This document shows positions 23,814-30,692 of a stretch of DNA of 35,162 nt, in pieces. The position numbers and the translations under genes are program-made. The stretch's first letter is position 1. Each line of letters begins with the position of its first letter. The notes beneath the pieces were generated by a model, which saw nothing but the letters and a program-made list of their open reading frames with translations, ran no database searches and was not told the DNA's origin. The stretch spans positions 1-35,162 of the forward strand of contig MFEQ01000001.1 in assembly GCA_001777665.1 (NCBI GenBank), given 5' to 3'. The stretch comes from Candidatus Doudnabacteria bacterium RIFCSPHIGHO2_02_FULL_42_25. Its GTDB lineage: Bacteria > Patescibacteriota > Doudnabacteria > UBA920 > O2-02-FULL-48-8.

Positions 23814-24263
23814 CTAGTTGATTCCAGCACCACTTGCGGTTCTGACACCCGCTGGATATTGATCAACGGCAGCTCCCAGACAAAACGTTAAGGCGTAATC
23901 CTGGCCACCTCCAACTTGCGAATAAGTATACAAATTATTCGTCCCATCACAAACAGGAGCTCCATCTGGAGGCACAGGGGCATTGGGCCAGGTACCCAAA
24001 AAAGTACTCCACGCAGGACTGCCATTGGCTGGATCTGGACCAGTGTCACTAGGTGTGGCTGGAATAGGGGTATCTGGATAGCCACTATTATCATTATAAA
24101 AAATTTCAAGTGCAGTAATAATCTGACGAATATCCGCAAGTCTGCGAGCGTCACGGCTTTTTTGCCGAGCCGAATTCAAATTAACCAGAACAACCGCAGC
24201 CAAAATCCCAATAATGGCAACAGTTACTAACAGCTCGATGAGCGTGAATCCTTTGTTTTTCAT
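23814..24263 (-). CDS. Second type IV pilin, outside the pilus operon
   Basis: MKNKGFTLIELLVTVAIIGILAAVVLVNLNSARQKSRDARRLADIRQIITALEIFYNDNSGYP is nearly the same as the major pilin at 12467 over the helix. The globular part differs and is shorter, with cysteines in PVCDGTNN and LTFCLG. A GTG start at 24284 would add seven residues. ATG 24263 is preferred because a TATAAT box ends just before the GTG. It is monocistronic, with a terminator downstream, and may be an alternative or surface-linked pilin. Confidence 0.88.
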   Translation of the reverse strand: MKNKGFTLIELLVTVAIIGILAAVVLVNLNSARQKSRDARRLADIRQIITALEIFYNDNSGYPDTPIPATPSDTGPDPANGSPAWSTFLGTWPNAPVPPDGAPVCDGTNNLYTYSQVGGGQDYALTFCLGAAVDQYPAGVRTASGAGIN

Positions 24264-24298
24264 TTCAATTAGGCTTATTTTCACTTATTATAGCAAAG

Positions 24299-24332
24299 TA
24301 AAACCGTTCCGATAAATCGGAAACGGTTTTAC
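24299..24332 (-). terminator. Terminator after the exported protein gene
   Basis: AAAACCGTTTCCGA and TCGGAACGGTTTT form an imperfect long stem on the minus strand, just after the stop codon at 24344, and end in a T-rich stretch. Confidence 0.75.
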
Positions 24333-24343
24333 ATCAACTACTA

Positions 24344-24865
24344 CTAGTGCACAGGAGTCTCTCGTTTAGACCCCAGGAGTAATCCTATAATCCCTGCAGA
24401 GACGAGAATTCCAGCAATGATCAAGGTTAAATCTAAACCCGCAACACCCGCAGCCACTCCTCCGACTGGGGTGGTTGAAACCCCTGCGACATCACCACTG
24501 GTAATACTAGAACTAGTGATACTAGCACTCAATATGATAGCAGACATGATCGTGCTTCCATCTGGACAAGTCGCGCTTAGGAAAGCAGGTCCAGGTTGAA
24601 ATCCGGTCGATGGTAATCGAACTGTCGTAAAGAAGCTGCCGTTCGATCCGACTGTTGCCGCGAACCCGACTCGGCTGGCCATACCGATCTGGCTAAGTGT
24701 GATCGGTACCAAACTTGCGTTCGGGACATCGCCACAACTGGCAGAAACACTGACATCCGATCCGATTCTGGTATCACCATTAACCGTCAAGGACGAGCTG
24801 ACTGCAGCAGAACTAGTACTGGCAATGAATAAAGCCAAACTGGCTATGAATATTGATTTTTTCAT
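24344..24865 (-). CDS. Exported protein with C-terminal membrane anchor
   Basis: The 173-residue protein has a clear signal peptide (MKKSIFIASLALFIASTSSAA), a serine/threonine-rich beta domain with two cysteines (ASCGDV, SATCPDGS), a low-complexity linker (ASITSSSITSGDVAGVSTTPVGG), and a C-terminal hydrophobic helix (LTLIIAGILVSAGIIGLLL) ending in the basic tail GSKRETPVH. This layout is that of a sortase substrate, and two sortases lie 0.6 kb downstream. However, no clear LPXTG is present, so substrate status is inferred. AAAGGAC precedes the ATG. Confidence 0.85.
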   Translation of the reverse strand: MKKSIFIASLALFIASTSSAAVSSSLTVNGDTRIGSDVSVSASCGDVPNASLVPITLSQIGMASRVGFAATVGSNGSFFTTVRLPSTGFQPGPAFLSATCPDGSTIMSAIILSASITSSSITSGDVAGVSTTPVGGVAAGVAGLDLTLIIAGILVSAGIIGLLLGSKRETPVH

Positions 24866-24877
24866 GTTTTGTCCTTT

Positions 24878-24897
24878 CCTGCCTGCCGGCAGGCAGG
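24878..24897. repeat. 20-bp perfect palindrome before the exported-protein gene
   Basis: CCTGCCTGCCGGCAGGCAGG lies directly upstream of the ribosome site. It could form a hairpin in the leader of the gene or be an operator. Confidence 0.75.
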
Positions 24898-24922
24898 CAT
24901 TAATTCTGCGACCTCAACATAA

Positions 24923-24948
24923 TAAAAACAGACCTCTTTGCAGAGGTC
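24923..24948 (-). terminator. Terminator after the GtrA-like gene
   Basis: GACCTC-tgcaaa-GAGGTC followed by TGTTTTTATT on the minus strand. Confidence 0.85.
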
Positions 24949-24969
24949 AATTGGTGATTACGACAGCTC

Positions 24970-25557
24970 TTATTTTCGTTTGAAAACGAAGATTTTGTAC
25001 CCGATAAAGTCGACAAATATCCCGACAAATGTCGCAACCACATTGCTGATATTTAGCCAAGCACCCGCAGCAATTCCCGAATGACTGACTTGTGAGGTCA
25101 TGACTACTAAAACTGTACTCCGGGCGAGTAAACCTAAGCACGTGACCAGGATAAATTTCGGGACATCCTGGATAGCGGATTGTCGACCCTGAAATACCCA
25201 ATGCTTGTTCCAAAAATAACTGTTGGTGGCAGCAATGATGGTCGCTGGAATGTTGTATTCCCCGACTGAAATCCCAGCCGTAATCCCGCTCCAAAGACTC
25301 AACAGATTTAAAACCGCAAAGTTGATAGCGGTGTTGAGAATTCCCACTGCCGCAAATCTGGATAGCTGGTACATGATCGGCAAAAAATTCGAGAGAAATT
25401 TGCCGAGCCAAACCCCAAACATGATTACCAAGGCAATTATAAATGGTACGGCAAATAGAATGCCGGTTTGTTGATAACCACTATTCCAAGCAGTCGGGAT
25501 CAAACAAATCCCGGTCAAAAATCCGGCCAGGGCCCCTAATTTATAATCTTTCAACAT
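24970..25557 (-). CDS. GtrA-like membrane protein
   Basis: The 195-residue protein has two N-terminal hydrophobic segments and then a GtrA-type four-helix region: FAAVGILNTAINFAVLNLL (about 69-87), NIPATIIAATNSYFWNKHWVFQ (about 102-123), LVTCLGLLARSTVLVVM and VVATFVGIFVDFIGYKIFVFKR. The NxxxxKxWVF and KIFVF elements are typical. GtrA proteins are thought to help flip polyprenyl-linked sugars. It is upstream of the surface locus but has its own terminator. Confidence 0.88.
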   Translation of the reverse strand: MLKDYKLGALAGFLTGICLIPTAWNSGYQQTGILFAVPFIIALVIMFGVWLGKFLSNFLPIMYQLSRFAAVGILNTAINFAVLNLLSLWSGITAGISVGEYNIPATIIAATNSYFWNKHWVFQGRQSAIQDVPKFILVTCLGLLARSTVLVVMTSQVSHSGIAAGAWLNISNVVATFVGIFVDFIGYKIFVFKRK

Positions 25558-25610
25558 TTCTATATTTGTTTCTTTAAAGTTTAAACTTCCTTTACATTAT
25601 ACCATTGTTT

Positions 25611-25799
25611 TTAAAAGATTTTGCAAATAAGTGGGACGTTGCCAGATAGACGATCGCTGTTGTAAATATACTCAACGATGCGACAGGTGTTGTGCTCCAA
25701 AAATATAGCTCCTAACAATAATAGTAAAATACACACCGCAAAAAAAGTGGTTTTTGGATTATCCCGATAGGTTTTGATTTGCAAATATTTAGAATCCAT
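25611..25799 (-). CDS. Small membrane protein, 62 residues
   Basis: From ATG 25799 it reads MDSKYLQIKTYRDNPKTTFFAVCILLLLLGAIFLEHNT, a cytoplasmic head and one membrane helix, then a short tail with a cysteine pair. The longer frame to 25865 overlaps the terminator region of the response regulator and lacks a ribosome site. I do not recognise the family; coding status is plausible rather than sure. Confidence 0.5.
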   Translation of the reverse strand: MDSKYLQIKTYRDNPKTTFFAVCILLLLLGAIFLEHNTCRIVEYIYNSDRLSGNVPLICKIF

Positions 25800-25863
25800 T
25801 GCGTTTGTCTTGACTACAGATATTAGCATATAACCCCAGCTTTGTAAAGAGTCCTGGGATAAC

Positions 25864-25893
25864 AAAAATAGCTGTTAACACCAGCTATTTTTT
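25864..25893 (-). terminator. Terminator after the response regulator
   Basis: AAAATAGCTG and CAGCTATTTT form a 10-bp stem with A-rich and T-rich flanks, so it can act on both strands. Confidence 0.85.
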
Positions 25894-25903
25894 GTCTATT
25901 TTA

Positions 25904-26275
25904 CTAATCGTGTAGGACTTTTTTGACTTTTTCTAGAACGATTTTTGTATCGACATTGGATTTGACCAGATAGTCATCCACTTGGCTAGCGAATGCTTGG
26001 ATTTTCGAATCTGGCTGTTCGACTGAACTTAGCATAATTACCCGGGCTTTCTTGTCTGGCTCTTCTTGATTTCGCAGTTGCTTCAACATCTCTAATCCAT
26101 CTAATTTGGGCATCATAATATCGAGAATGATCAAATCCGGATGATGTCCGCGGACTGCATCCAATCCTTCCAGGCCGTCCTTGGCTGTAACCACATTGTA
26201 ACCAGCTTTGGTTAACACGTGTCGAAGAATATCTGTAAACATGGTGTCATCCTCGACAACTAGTATAGTTTTCAT
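25904..26275 (-). CDS. Response regulator, single receiver domain
   Basis: The 123-residue CheY-like protein has a complete active site: Asp9 and Asp10 (VVEDD), phospho-acceptor Asp52 (LDIMMPKLDG), Ser83/84 (MLSS) and Lys105 (LVKS). There is no output domain, so it acts by protein contact. No histidine kinase lies in the window. The start codon overlaps the stop of the upstream GIY-YIG gene (ATGA), which suggests the element at 26276-26547 landed exactly at this start. Confidence 0.93.
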   Translation of the reverse strand: MKTILVVEDDTMFTDILRHVLTKAGYNVVTAKDGLEGLDAVRGHHPDLIILDIMMPKLDGLEMLKQLRNQEEPDKKARVIMLSSVEQPDSKIQAFASQVDDYLVKSNVDTKIVLEKVKKVLHD

Positions 26276-26532
26276 CCCGTTAGAGACAGGAAACGCTTGA
26301 ACCGATTTTTTATATATCTTTTACCCATTCCTGTTTTTAAATATTTTTCTCTTACCCGAGCGTCTAGTTCGTTTAAACAAGACTCGTAGTAAATTAAGAT
26401 AAATGGACCCCGGCCTTTTGTTGAATAAACCCTTCTTGAATTATGCTCGCTCAAGCGTTTCCGTAAATCATTCGTTGATCCAGAATATAAGCGCTTATCT
26501 TTCTGACTTTGTAATATATAAACGTAGAACAT
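26272..26532 (-). CDS. GIY-YIG nuclease-domain protein in an inverted-repeat element
   Basis: The 86-residue protein is a bare GIY-YIG domain: FYVYILQS (strand 1), LYSGSTNDLRKRLSEHN (YxG, catalytic Arg), GPFILIYYESCLNELDARVREKYLKTG (catalytic Glu in VREK). The family includes homing and repair nucleases and the small proteins very common in CPR. The last residues, SLTG, are encoded by the right inverted repeat, and the start codon is four bases inside the other repeat. The gene fills the element almost completely and leaves no room for its own promoter. Confidence 0.92.
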   Translation of the reverse strand: MFYVYILQSQKDKRLYSGSTNDLRKRLSEHNSRRVYSTKGRGPFILIYYESCLNELDARVREKYLKTGMGKRYIKNRFKRFLSLTG

Positions 26533-26547
26533 CTATGTCTCTAACGG
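26276..26547 (-). mobile_element. Inverted-repeat-bounded GIY-YIG element
   Basis: Perfect 12-bp inverted ends, CCGTTAGAGACA (26277-26288) and TGTCTCTAACGG (26536-26547), enclose a single GIY-YIG gene. The same end sequence bounds non-coding elements at 9331-9431 and 9976-10036. Element size is about 272 bp. No transposase is present, so mobility by the nuclease is an inference. Confidence 0.65.
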
Positions 26548-26609
26548 AATTCATAAATATAATATACTCCTCGCTTGAAAAAAGTGCAAAAGACCAGAAA
26601 CATCAGGCC

Positions 26610-26638
26610 TTGAATTCTATTGTGGTCTAGTGTAATAT
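26610..26638 (+). promoter_or_regulatory. Promoter of gene 26659
   Basis: TTGAAT (26610-26615), a 17-nt spacer and TAATAT (26633-26638) lie just before the ribosome site AGGAGG, giving a leader of only about 14 nt. Confidence 0.75.
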
Positions 26639-26658
26639 CTGGATTCAGGAGGAAACCA

Positions 26659-27018
26659 ATGGAAACATTCGTGCGCTGGGGTCTAGTCACCATCGGCTTG
26701 GTAGTCAACGGTATTCTGTCGTCCGCTCACGAAAACAGAAAAAAGCTCGACCAGAATAAGGCACGAAAGCTGTTTGCCCTGTTCTGCCTCGAGGCTCACG
26801 CGACCTTCATTCTGATCTGGCACACGATTTTCGTCTATCACTGGCGCTGGAGCAGTACCATCGGCTGGTCGCTGTTCATCCTGCTAACATTCGTCGGGGT
26901 GATCAATTGCGCACGGGTCATAATCCGCGGCGAAAAAAATAGTAGCGAGACGAAGTCTCGACAAGTTGTCATCGCGACAGAGGAAGAAGCGAAGGCTTCA
27001 AGCCAGAAATCAATTTAG
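26659..27018 (+). CDS. Small two-helix membrane protein, 119 residues
   Basis: The start METFVRWG is set by AGGAGG five bases upstream and by the promoter at 26610. An in-frame ATG at 26620 lies within the promoter. Hydrophobic segments: WGLVTIGLVVNGILSS (about 7-22) and, after HATFILIWHTIFVYHW, IGWSLFILLTFVGVINCARVII (about 67-88). The C-terminal tail is charged (EEEAKASSQKS). Family not recognised. It is GC-rich and ends in a strong terminator. Confidence 0.82.
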   Translation: METFVRWGLVTIGLVVNGILSSAHENRKKLDQNKARKLFALFCLEAHATFILIWHTIFVYHWRWSSTIGWSLFILLTFVGVINCARVIIRGEKNSSETKSRQVVIATEEEAKASSQKSI

Positions 27019-27022
27019 TTAG

Positions 27023-27049
27023 CGGGAGTCGCAGACGCCCGTTTTTTTT
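27023..27049 (+). terminator. Terminator after gene 26659
   Basis: CGGGaGTC-gca-GACgCCCG followed by eight T. Confidence 0.9.
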
Positions 27050-27058
27050 ATACATGAA

Positions 27059-27090
27059 ATAAAAAAAGAGCAGATTTGTGGGTCTGCTCC
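27059..27090 (-). terminator. Terminator after the aldolase gene
   Basis: On the minus strand GAGCAGA-cccacaaa-TCTGCTC followed by seven T. Confidence 0.9.
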
Positions 27091-27114
27091 AAAAGATCAC
27101 TGACGAGTTGCTGG

Positions 27115-27762
27115 TTAGGCGGCGTGAGGCAACGAGATATTCACCGCGGCTTCGTGGATGATCTGATCCGCTGATTCGATCCCGTTCTCGAGGAACTCAG
27201 TGGCACCGAAAGCAACCGCAGCTGCTCCCCGTTTCAACAGCTGACCGGCATTGTGACGAGTCACCCCACCTGCAACGACGAACTGCACGTGTGACAGAGG
27301 TCCGTGGACGAATTCTTCCAGCTCCGCACCGTTGTCAAACCCTCCAGGGTAGAGCTTGATGAACGTCGCACCCGTGTGCCACGCTTCCCGGATCTCTGTC
27401 GGCGTTTTGCATCCTGGGATCACAATGATCTCACGCTTGAGCGCGGCTTCAATGACTTTGTGGTTGTTCCAGTAGGTCACAACGTACGAAGCGCCGGCGT
27501 GGACAGCTTCGTAGACCTGCTCGGGTGTCTCCACAGTCCCCGCACCAATCAATAAATCTTGGTATCGGTCCCAGTATCGGATCGCGCCCATGGCGTGGGG
27601 TGAATCCATGGTAAATTCCCGAATCGTGAACCCTGCCGACGAGAGCTTCTCACCCAGTTCCAAGATGGTCTTCGCGGCGATCTTGCGATGGACGATGAGC
27701 GCTTTCTGCTCGCGGATGCGCGCAGCAGCGGTTGAGTTTCGCAACTTTTCGACGGTAGTCAT
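27115..27762 (-). CDS. KDPG/KHG aldolase-like protein
   Basis: The 215-residue TIM-barrel aldolase of the Eda family cleaves 2-keto-3-deoxy-6-phosphogluconate or related keto acids to pyruvate plus an aldehyde. Seen: FTIREFTMDSP with the active-site Glu49, LLIGAGTVETPEQV, IPGCKTPTEIREA, FIKLYPGG with Schiff-base Lys136, and QFVVAGGVTRHNAG phosphate loop. The usual VSPG segment is VTYWNNH, so the substrate may differ. Start ATG 27762 is backed by AGGAG and a promoter at 27814-27843; the longer frame to 27903 would begin upstream of that promoter. No Entner-Doudoroff partner gene is nearby. Confidence 0.88.
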   Translation of the reverse strand: MTTVEKLRNSTAAARIREQKALIVHRKIAAKTILELGEKLSSAGFTIREFTMDSPHAMGAIRYWDRYQDLLIGAGTVETPEQVYEAVHAGASYVVTYWNNHKVIEAALKREIIVIPGCKTPTEIREAWHTGATFIKLYPGGFDNGAELEEFVHGPLSHVQFVVAGGVTRHNAGQLLKRGAAAVAFGATEFLENGIESADQIIHEAAVNISLPHAA

Positions 27763-27813
27763 AGCCTCAACTCCTATATTAAGTCGTGGGCTTTCCTCTT
27801 TCGATTTCAAGTA

Positions 27814-27843
27814 ATCATAGTACAAAAAAGCTCGGCCGGTCAA
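27814..27843 (-). promoter_or_regulatory. Promoter of the aldolase gene
   Basis: On the minus strand TTGACC (27838-27843), 18 nt and TATGAT (27814-27819). It lies inside the apparent N-terminal extension of the aldolase frame, so it supports the internal start. Confidence 0.75.
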
Positions 27844-27844
27844 A

Positions 27845-27867
27845 GTAAAAAATCGCCATTGTGGCGA
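27845..27867 (-). terminator. Terminator-like hairpin upstream of the aldolase promoter
   Basis: TCGCCA-caa-TGGCGA followed by six T on the minus strand. No minus-strand gene lies directly upstream, so it may block antisense transcription from the region to the right. Confidence 0.7.
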
Positions 27868-27887
27868 CTTTGTGATAAATTTACTAT

Positions 27888-28424
27888 ATGACGTGGAGAA
27901 CACATTTAGCGATAGGAGCCAATGCTGTTTGGCTTACATCATTTACGAAAAACCCAGACCAATCCCTTTTGGTATTTCTACCCGTCGCGATGCTAGCCAG
28001 TCTCCTGCCCGATATTGATGCTGCTGGAGATGGCGCAAAAATCCACTACGTGGGTGGAGGGGTATTGAGTAATTTCAAAGGAATATTTACTGGGAGGTAT
28101 TTTCACCATCGTGGAATCATGCATTCCGTCTTTGTATCACTAATATTTTTCCTGATCGTCTATCTGATCAACTTTTTTTATTTAAATAATATTTATCCAC
28201 TATTACCTTATGTATTTTTCCTAAGCTATATCAGCCATCCGCTGATCGATGGATTCAACACCTCTGTTGGTTATCTCTATCCGTTCAACAGAAAGAAAAT
28301 CGCATTATTTCCCAAACTAATGCTCTCCCCAGTCAAAGGATTTACAGACAAAATTTTATTTGTCATCGGTGCTTTCGGTATTCTGTTGTTTTTCCTAATG
28401 TTCGCTTACTATTATCTATTATAA
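27888..28424 (+). CDS. Membrane-bound metal-dependent hydrolase-like protein (YdjM/DUF457 type)
   Basis: The 178-residue polytopic protein has the family metal-type motifs LLPDID (about 40-45), HHRGIMHS (about 78-85) and ISHPLIDGFN (about 115-124), placed between membrane helices. YdjM-like proteins of E. coli are linked to the SOS response, but the reaction is unknown. The start MTWRTHLAIGANAVW is typical of the family (THxxxG). Confidence 0.9.
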   Translation: MTWRTHLAIGANAVWLTSFTKNPDQSLLVFLPVAMLASLLPDIDAAGDGAKIHYVGGGVLSNFKGIFTGRYFHHRGIMHSVFVSLIFFLIVYLINFFYLNNIYPLLPYVFFLSYISHPLIDGFNTSVGYLYPFNRKKIALFPKLMLSPVKGFTDKILFVIGAFGILLFFLMFAYYYLL

Positions 28425-28433
28425 TCGTCTATC

Positions 28434-28455
28434 TTTTTGCACGGCCGTGCAAAAA
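28434..28455. repeat. 22-bp perfect palindrome after the hydrolase gene
   Basis: TTTTTGCACGG followed by its exact inverse complement. It lies 10 bp after the stop codon and could act as a terminator stem without a separate T tail. Confidence 0.65.
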
Positions 28456-28475
28456 TTGACACTGGTGATCGAAAA

Positions 28476-28500
28476 AAAAATCGCCTTTTGGGCAAAAAAC
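28476..28500 (-). terminator. Possible terminator after gene 28534
   Basis: On the minus strand TTGCC-caaaa-GGCGA (one G-U pair) is followed by nine T. Confidence 0.55.
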
Positions 28501-28533
28501 AAATCATGTCAACCAAAAGTGCTCTAACATTTC

Positions 28534-28836
28534 TCACCCACCGAAACCTTTATAAAGAGAGTAGAACATTGATACTGCAAAAAGCATAGCAAGAACTATA
28601 ATAATAATTCCGATTGCTCTCATAATCTTAAGAGATTTAGGCTCAATCTCTCTCGGATGATTTGTTCTATATAACCAAGAAAAAAGGTAAACTAAAAGGA
28701 ACACAAGAATCCATATAGGATAAAAAACATCATTAAAGAAGTGGGCACTATCTCCTACCAAAATAAGCCATGAAAAGATAAAAGCACATGGCACTAATGC
28801 TATTAAAACGAAAAACAATATTGAAAATACTTTCAT
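28534..28836 (-). CDS. Three-helix membrane protein, 100 residues
   Basis: From ATG 28836 it reads MKVFSILFFVLIALVPCAFIFSWLILV, then VFYPIWILVFLLVYLFSWLY and, after a basic loop (RTNHPREIEPKSLK), IGIIIIVLAMLFAVSMFYSLY. Family not recognised. The start at 28860 is possible but adds only MLGVYDLY. Confidence 0.75.
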   Translation of the reverse strand: MKVFSILFFVLIALVPCAFIFSWLILVGDSAHFFNDVFYPIWILVFLLVYLFSWLYRTNHPREIEPKSLKIMRAIGIIIIVLAMLFAVSMFYSLYKGFGG

Positions 28837-28894
28837 GTATAAATCATATACCCCAAGCAATAAAATGGCAAAAAGAAAAACCGCTCACGTTTTT

Positions 28895-29686
28895 TTATGG
28901 TTGAAATATTTCTTCGGGCAAAAATTTTACTGTCTTGACTTCAGAAAATTGTTTGGCAGTCTTTGTAATTGAAGCCGTCATCAATCTAATTCTTGCCGAC
29001 CCACCCATAGTAAACCCTGGAACTTCCGTAAATTCCAAAGTCAGTACACCGGCTTTCAAATTTGCTCCCAGTAGTTTAAAGTCCTCATTTGGAAATTCAG
29101 TCATAAATCCCTCATCTCTTTCTTCACTCGATAATTCTCCTCGGATCAACAACCTGATCGCATCTTGAATCGGCGTCATGGTAGTGGGAATTTGTCGTTC
29201 TACAGGGATCACGGCTTCAGGATCTAAGCTCAGCCACTCCCCGCCCGATATTTCCCGATCCCTGTCTTCGTTGTAATAGTAAAGTTTAATTTGTAATAAT
29301 TTTGCTGGTTCCACATCTTCCAGGACTATCATTTGTCTGATCAGAACTATGTTATCTTTCTCAACACCTTCAACATGGATGGCTTGACCAACAGTAAAGG
29401 TGTACTCACTGCAAAAAATGGACTGATCATTTACAAAACAGAAGCTTTTTTCATCGAATTTGAGCTCAACATTCAATGCTGGCTGTCCTGGCTTTTCATA
29501 AATCAAATACCAGGTGTCAGGTTTCAATCCGGGATTATTTCTGACTATATGTCCGGTAAAATCGAAGTTTGTTTCTTGAGGAATTGGTGGGGGCGATTCT
29601 CTACGAATCGCGAAGCGCTCGACCGCCAACCCAATCAGAATCAATACGACTACGGCGGCTATATTTTTAAGCAGATTGAGTGTCAT
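28895..29686 (-). CDS. GerMN-domain exported protein
   Basis: The 263-residue protein has an N-terminal membrane anchor (NIAAVVVLILIGLAVERF). A beta-barrel-like first domain follows (FTGHIVRNNPGLKPDTWYLIYE to about 125). The C-terminal GerMN domain is about 128-263: LQIKLYYYNEDRD, then IQDAIRLLIRGELSSEERDEGFMTEFP and AGVLTLEFTEVP. GerMN is known from spore germination and spoIIQ-type proteins but is widespread in non-sporulating cells as a cell-envelope binding fold. Two cysteines (SFCFVND, SIFCSEY) may pair. One base separates it from the upstream gene. Confidence 0.88.
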   Translation of the reverse strand: MTLNLLKNIAAVVVLILIGLAVERFAIRRESPPPIPQETNFDFTGHIVRNNPGLKPDTWYLIYEKPGQPALNVELKFDEKSFCFVNDQSIFCSEYTFTVGQAIHVEGVEKDNIVLIRQMIVLEDVEPAKLLQIKLYYYNEDRDREISGGEWLSLDPEAVIPVERQIPTTMTPIQDAIRLLIRGELSSEERDEGFMTEFPNEDFKLLGANLKAGVLTLEFTEVPGFTMGGSARIRLMTASITKTAKQFSEVKTVKFLPEEIFQP

Positions 29687-29687
29687 A

Positions 29688-30062
29688 TTACTCTTTGTTA
29701 ATCATCATTCCTCTTAGCGTCTTCGTGCTCAAGTAGATGGCGAGGAGAAACAACGTGGCTAAAAATTGATTGACAACAAAGAAGAAGGCACGAGAATCAT
29801 TAAACGATTTAACTGCTGCGTATTCGAATACGACCAGGGCAATCGAAGCCACCAGAATATTGACCCAATTGACCCACATCTGCCTCGGATTAGTCAGGCC
29901 GGCTAAAAAATCTAAAACAAGAATCGCGAAGATGGAAATAAATACTGGCAAGGTGACGAGTGGACCGACAAAGGGCAAGCCAATCAGCATGATTGCAGCC
30001 GCAACGAAAAATAGTTGCCTCACGCGATCTCCATAATAATGTTGTGTTGGAATCTCATTCAT
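29688..30062 (-). CDS. Four-helix membrane protein, 124 residues
   Basis: Hydrophobic segments are at about 17-32, 34-54, 66-83 and 92-112 (LFFVAAAIMLIGLPFV, VTLPVFISIFAILVLDFLAGL, INILVASIALVVFEY-like, FFFVVNQFLATLFLLAIYL). Family not recognised. It is adjacent (one base) to the GerMN gene and probably co-transcribed. Confidence 0.8.
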   Translation of the reverse strand: MNEIPTQHYYGDRVRQLFFVAAAIMLIGLPFVGPLVTLPVFISIFAILVLDFLAGLTNPRQMWVNWVNILVASIALVVFEYAAVKSFNDSRAFFFVVNQFLATLFLLAIYLSTKTLRGMMINKE

Positions 30063-30096
30063 AAATTTACTAATTAAATAACACTATTTGATTTCG

Positions 30097-30570
30097 GCTA
30101 CGCCCTCATTATCTTATCGCTGAACAGAAACATTGGTGCTGCGAAATCCCAGCTCTACCTGTGGAGCAAATAACACTAGCGCATAGCCTAGATAATATGT
30201 CCACATCGTAAACAATCCAGAAACAAACTGTTGGCTAACTATTAGATCTAGGATAACCCCAACTACCACAAACACAGCGCCATAACCGAAGGCTGACATT
30301 GGTGCTGGGGCTCGAATATTTATAGCAAGCAAGTATGCAGCGATTCCACCGACAATTGCCAATGTAATTTCTGCCCAGAGGTTAATCGTGATCCCAAATC
30401 CCACGAAGATGGAAGCTGCTATAAACATGATTGCCCAAACCAGAGCACCGAAACCCACTGCCTTGAACCAATTAAATTTGTTCATATATTTTACTCCTAC
30501 TTGTCCGCCATAGCTTTAGCGACGGCGGATTGAATTCGACCTTTAACCACTTCCTAAATGAGGGCGTAGC
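30097..30570. repeat. 14-bp inverted repeats bounding a membrane-protein gene
   Basis: GCTACGCCCTCATT (30097-30110) and AATGAGGGCGTAGC (30557-30570) are exact inverse copies. They flank only the gene at 30114-30485. The right copy is also part of a hairpin GAGGG-cgtagctata-CCCTC with seven T (30560-30586, plus strand). Confidence 0.7.
30114..30485 (-). CDS. Four-helix membrane protein, 123 residues
   Basis: The protein starts MNKFNWFKAVGFGALVWAIMFIAASIFVGFG and has further helices at about 37-55, 66-86 and 92-108. Family not recognised. The tail FRSTNVSVQR is soluble. It is enclosed by 14-bp inverted repeats (30097 and 30557). The 200 bases upstream (30486-30686) hold no gene, only the hairpin at 30504-30529 (TCCGCC ... 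GGCGGA) and the terminator-like stem. Confidence 0.8.
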   Translation of the reverse strand: MNKFNWFKAVGFGALVWAIMFIAASIFVGFGITINLWAEITLAIVGGIAAYLLAINIRAPAPMSAFGYGAVFVVVGVILDLIVSQQFVSGLFTMWTYYLGYALVLFAPQVELGFRSTNVSVQR

Positions 30571-30661
30571 TATACCCTCTTTTTTTATACCATTCCTGCA
30601 TAAAATAACAATTCAACTAATGAATAAGCCAACAAACTGCCAAATTTATCAATAAAAAACC

Positions 30662-30692
30662 TAAATAAATGACGGCCAATTCGCCGTCATTT
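30662..30692 (-). terminator. Terminator overlapping the TrmB stop codon
   Basis: AAATGACGGC-gaattg-GCCGTCATTT. The stop codon TGA lies in the first arm. Confidence 0.7.

Noticed and set aside
24344-24865. LPXTG sorting signal in the exported protein
   Set aside because: The C-terminal layout fits, but no LPXTG or LAXTG motif is visible; kept only as an inference.
24947-25411. 154-residue minus-strand frame overlapping the GtrA-like gene
   Set aside because: It is in a shifted frame of a clear membrane-protein gene and has no membrane or domain pattern of its own.
27763-27903. N-terminal extension of the aldolase frame
   Set aside because: It covers the promoter and a terminator-like hairpin, and the ribosome site supports ATG 27762.
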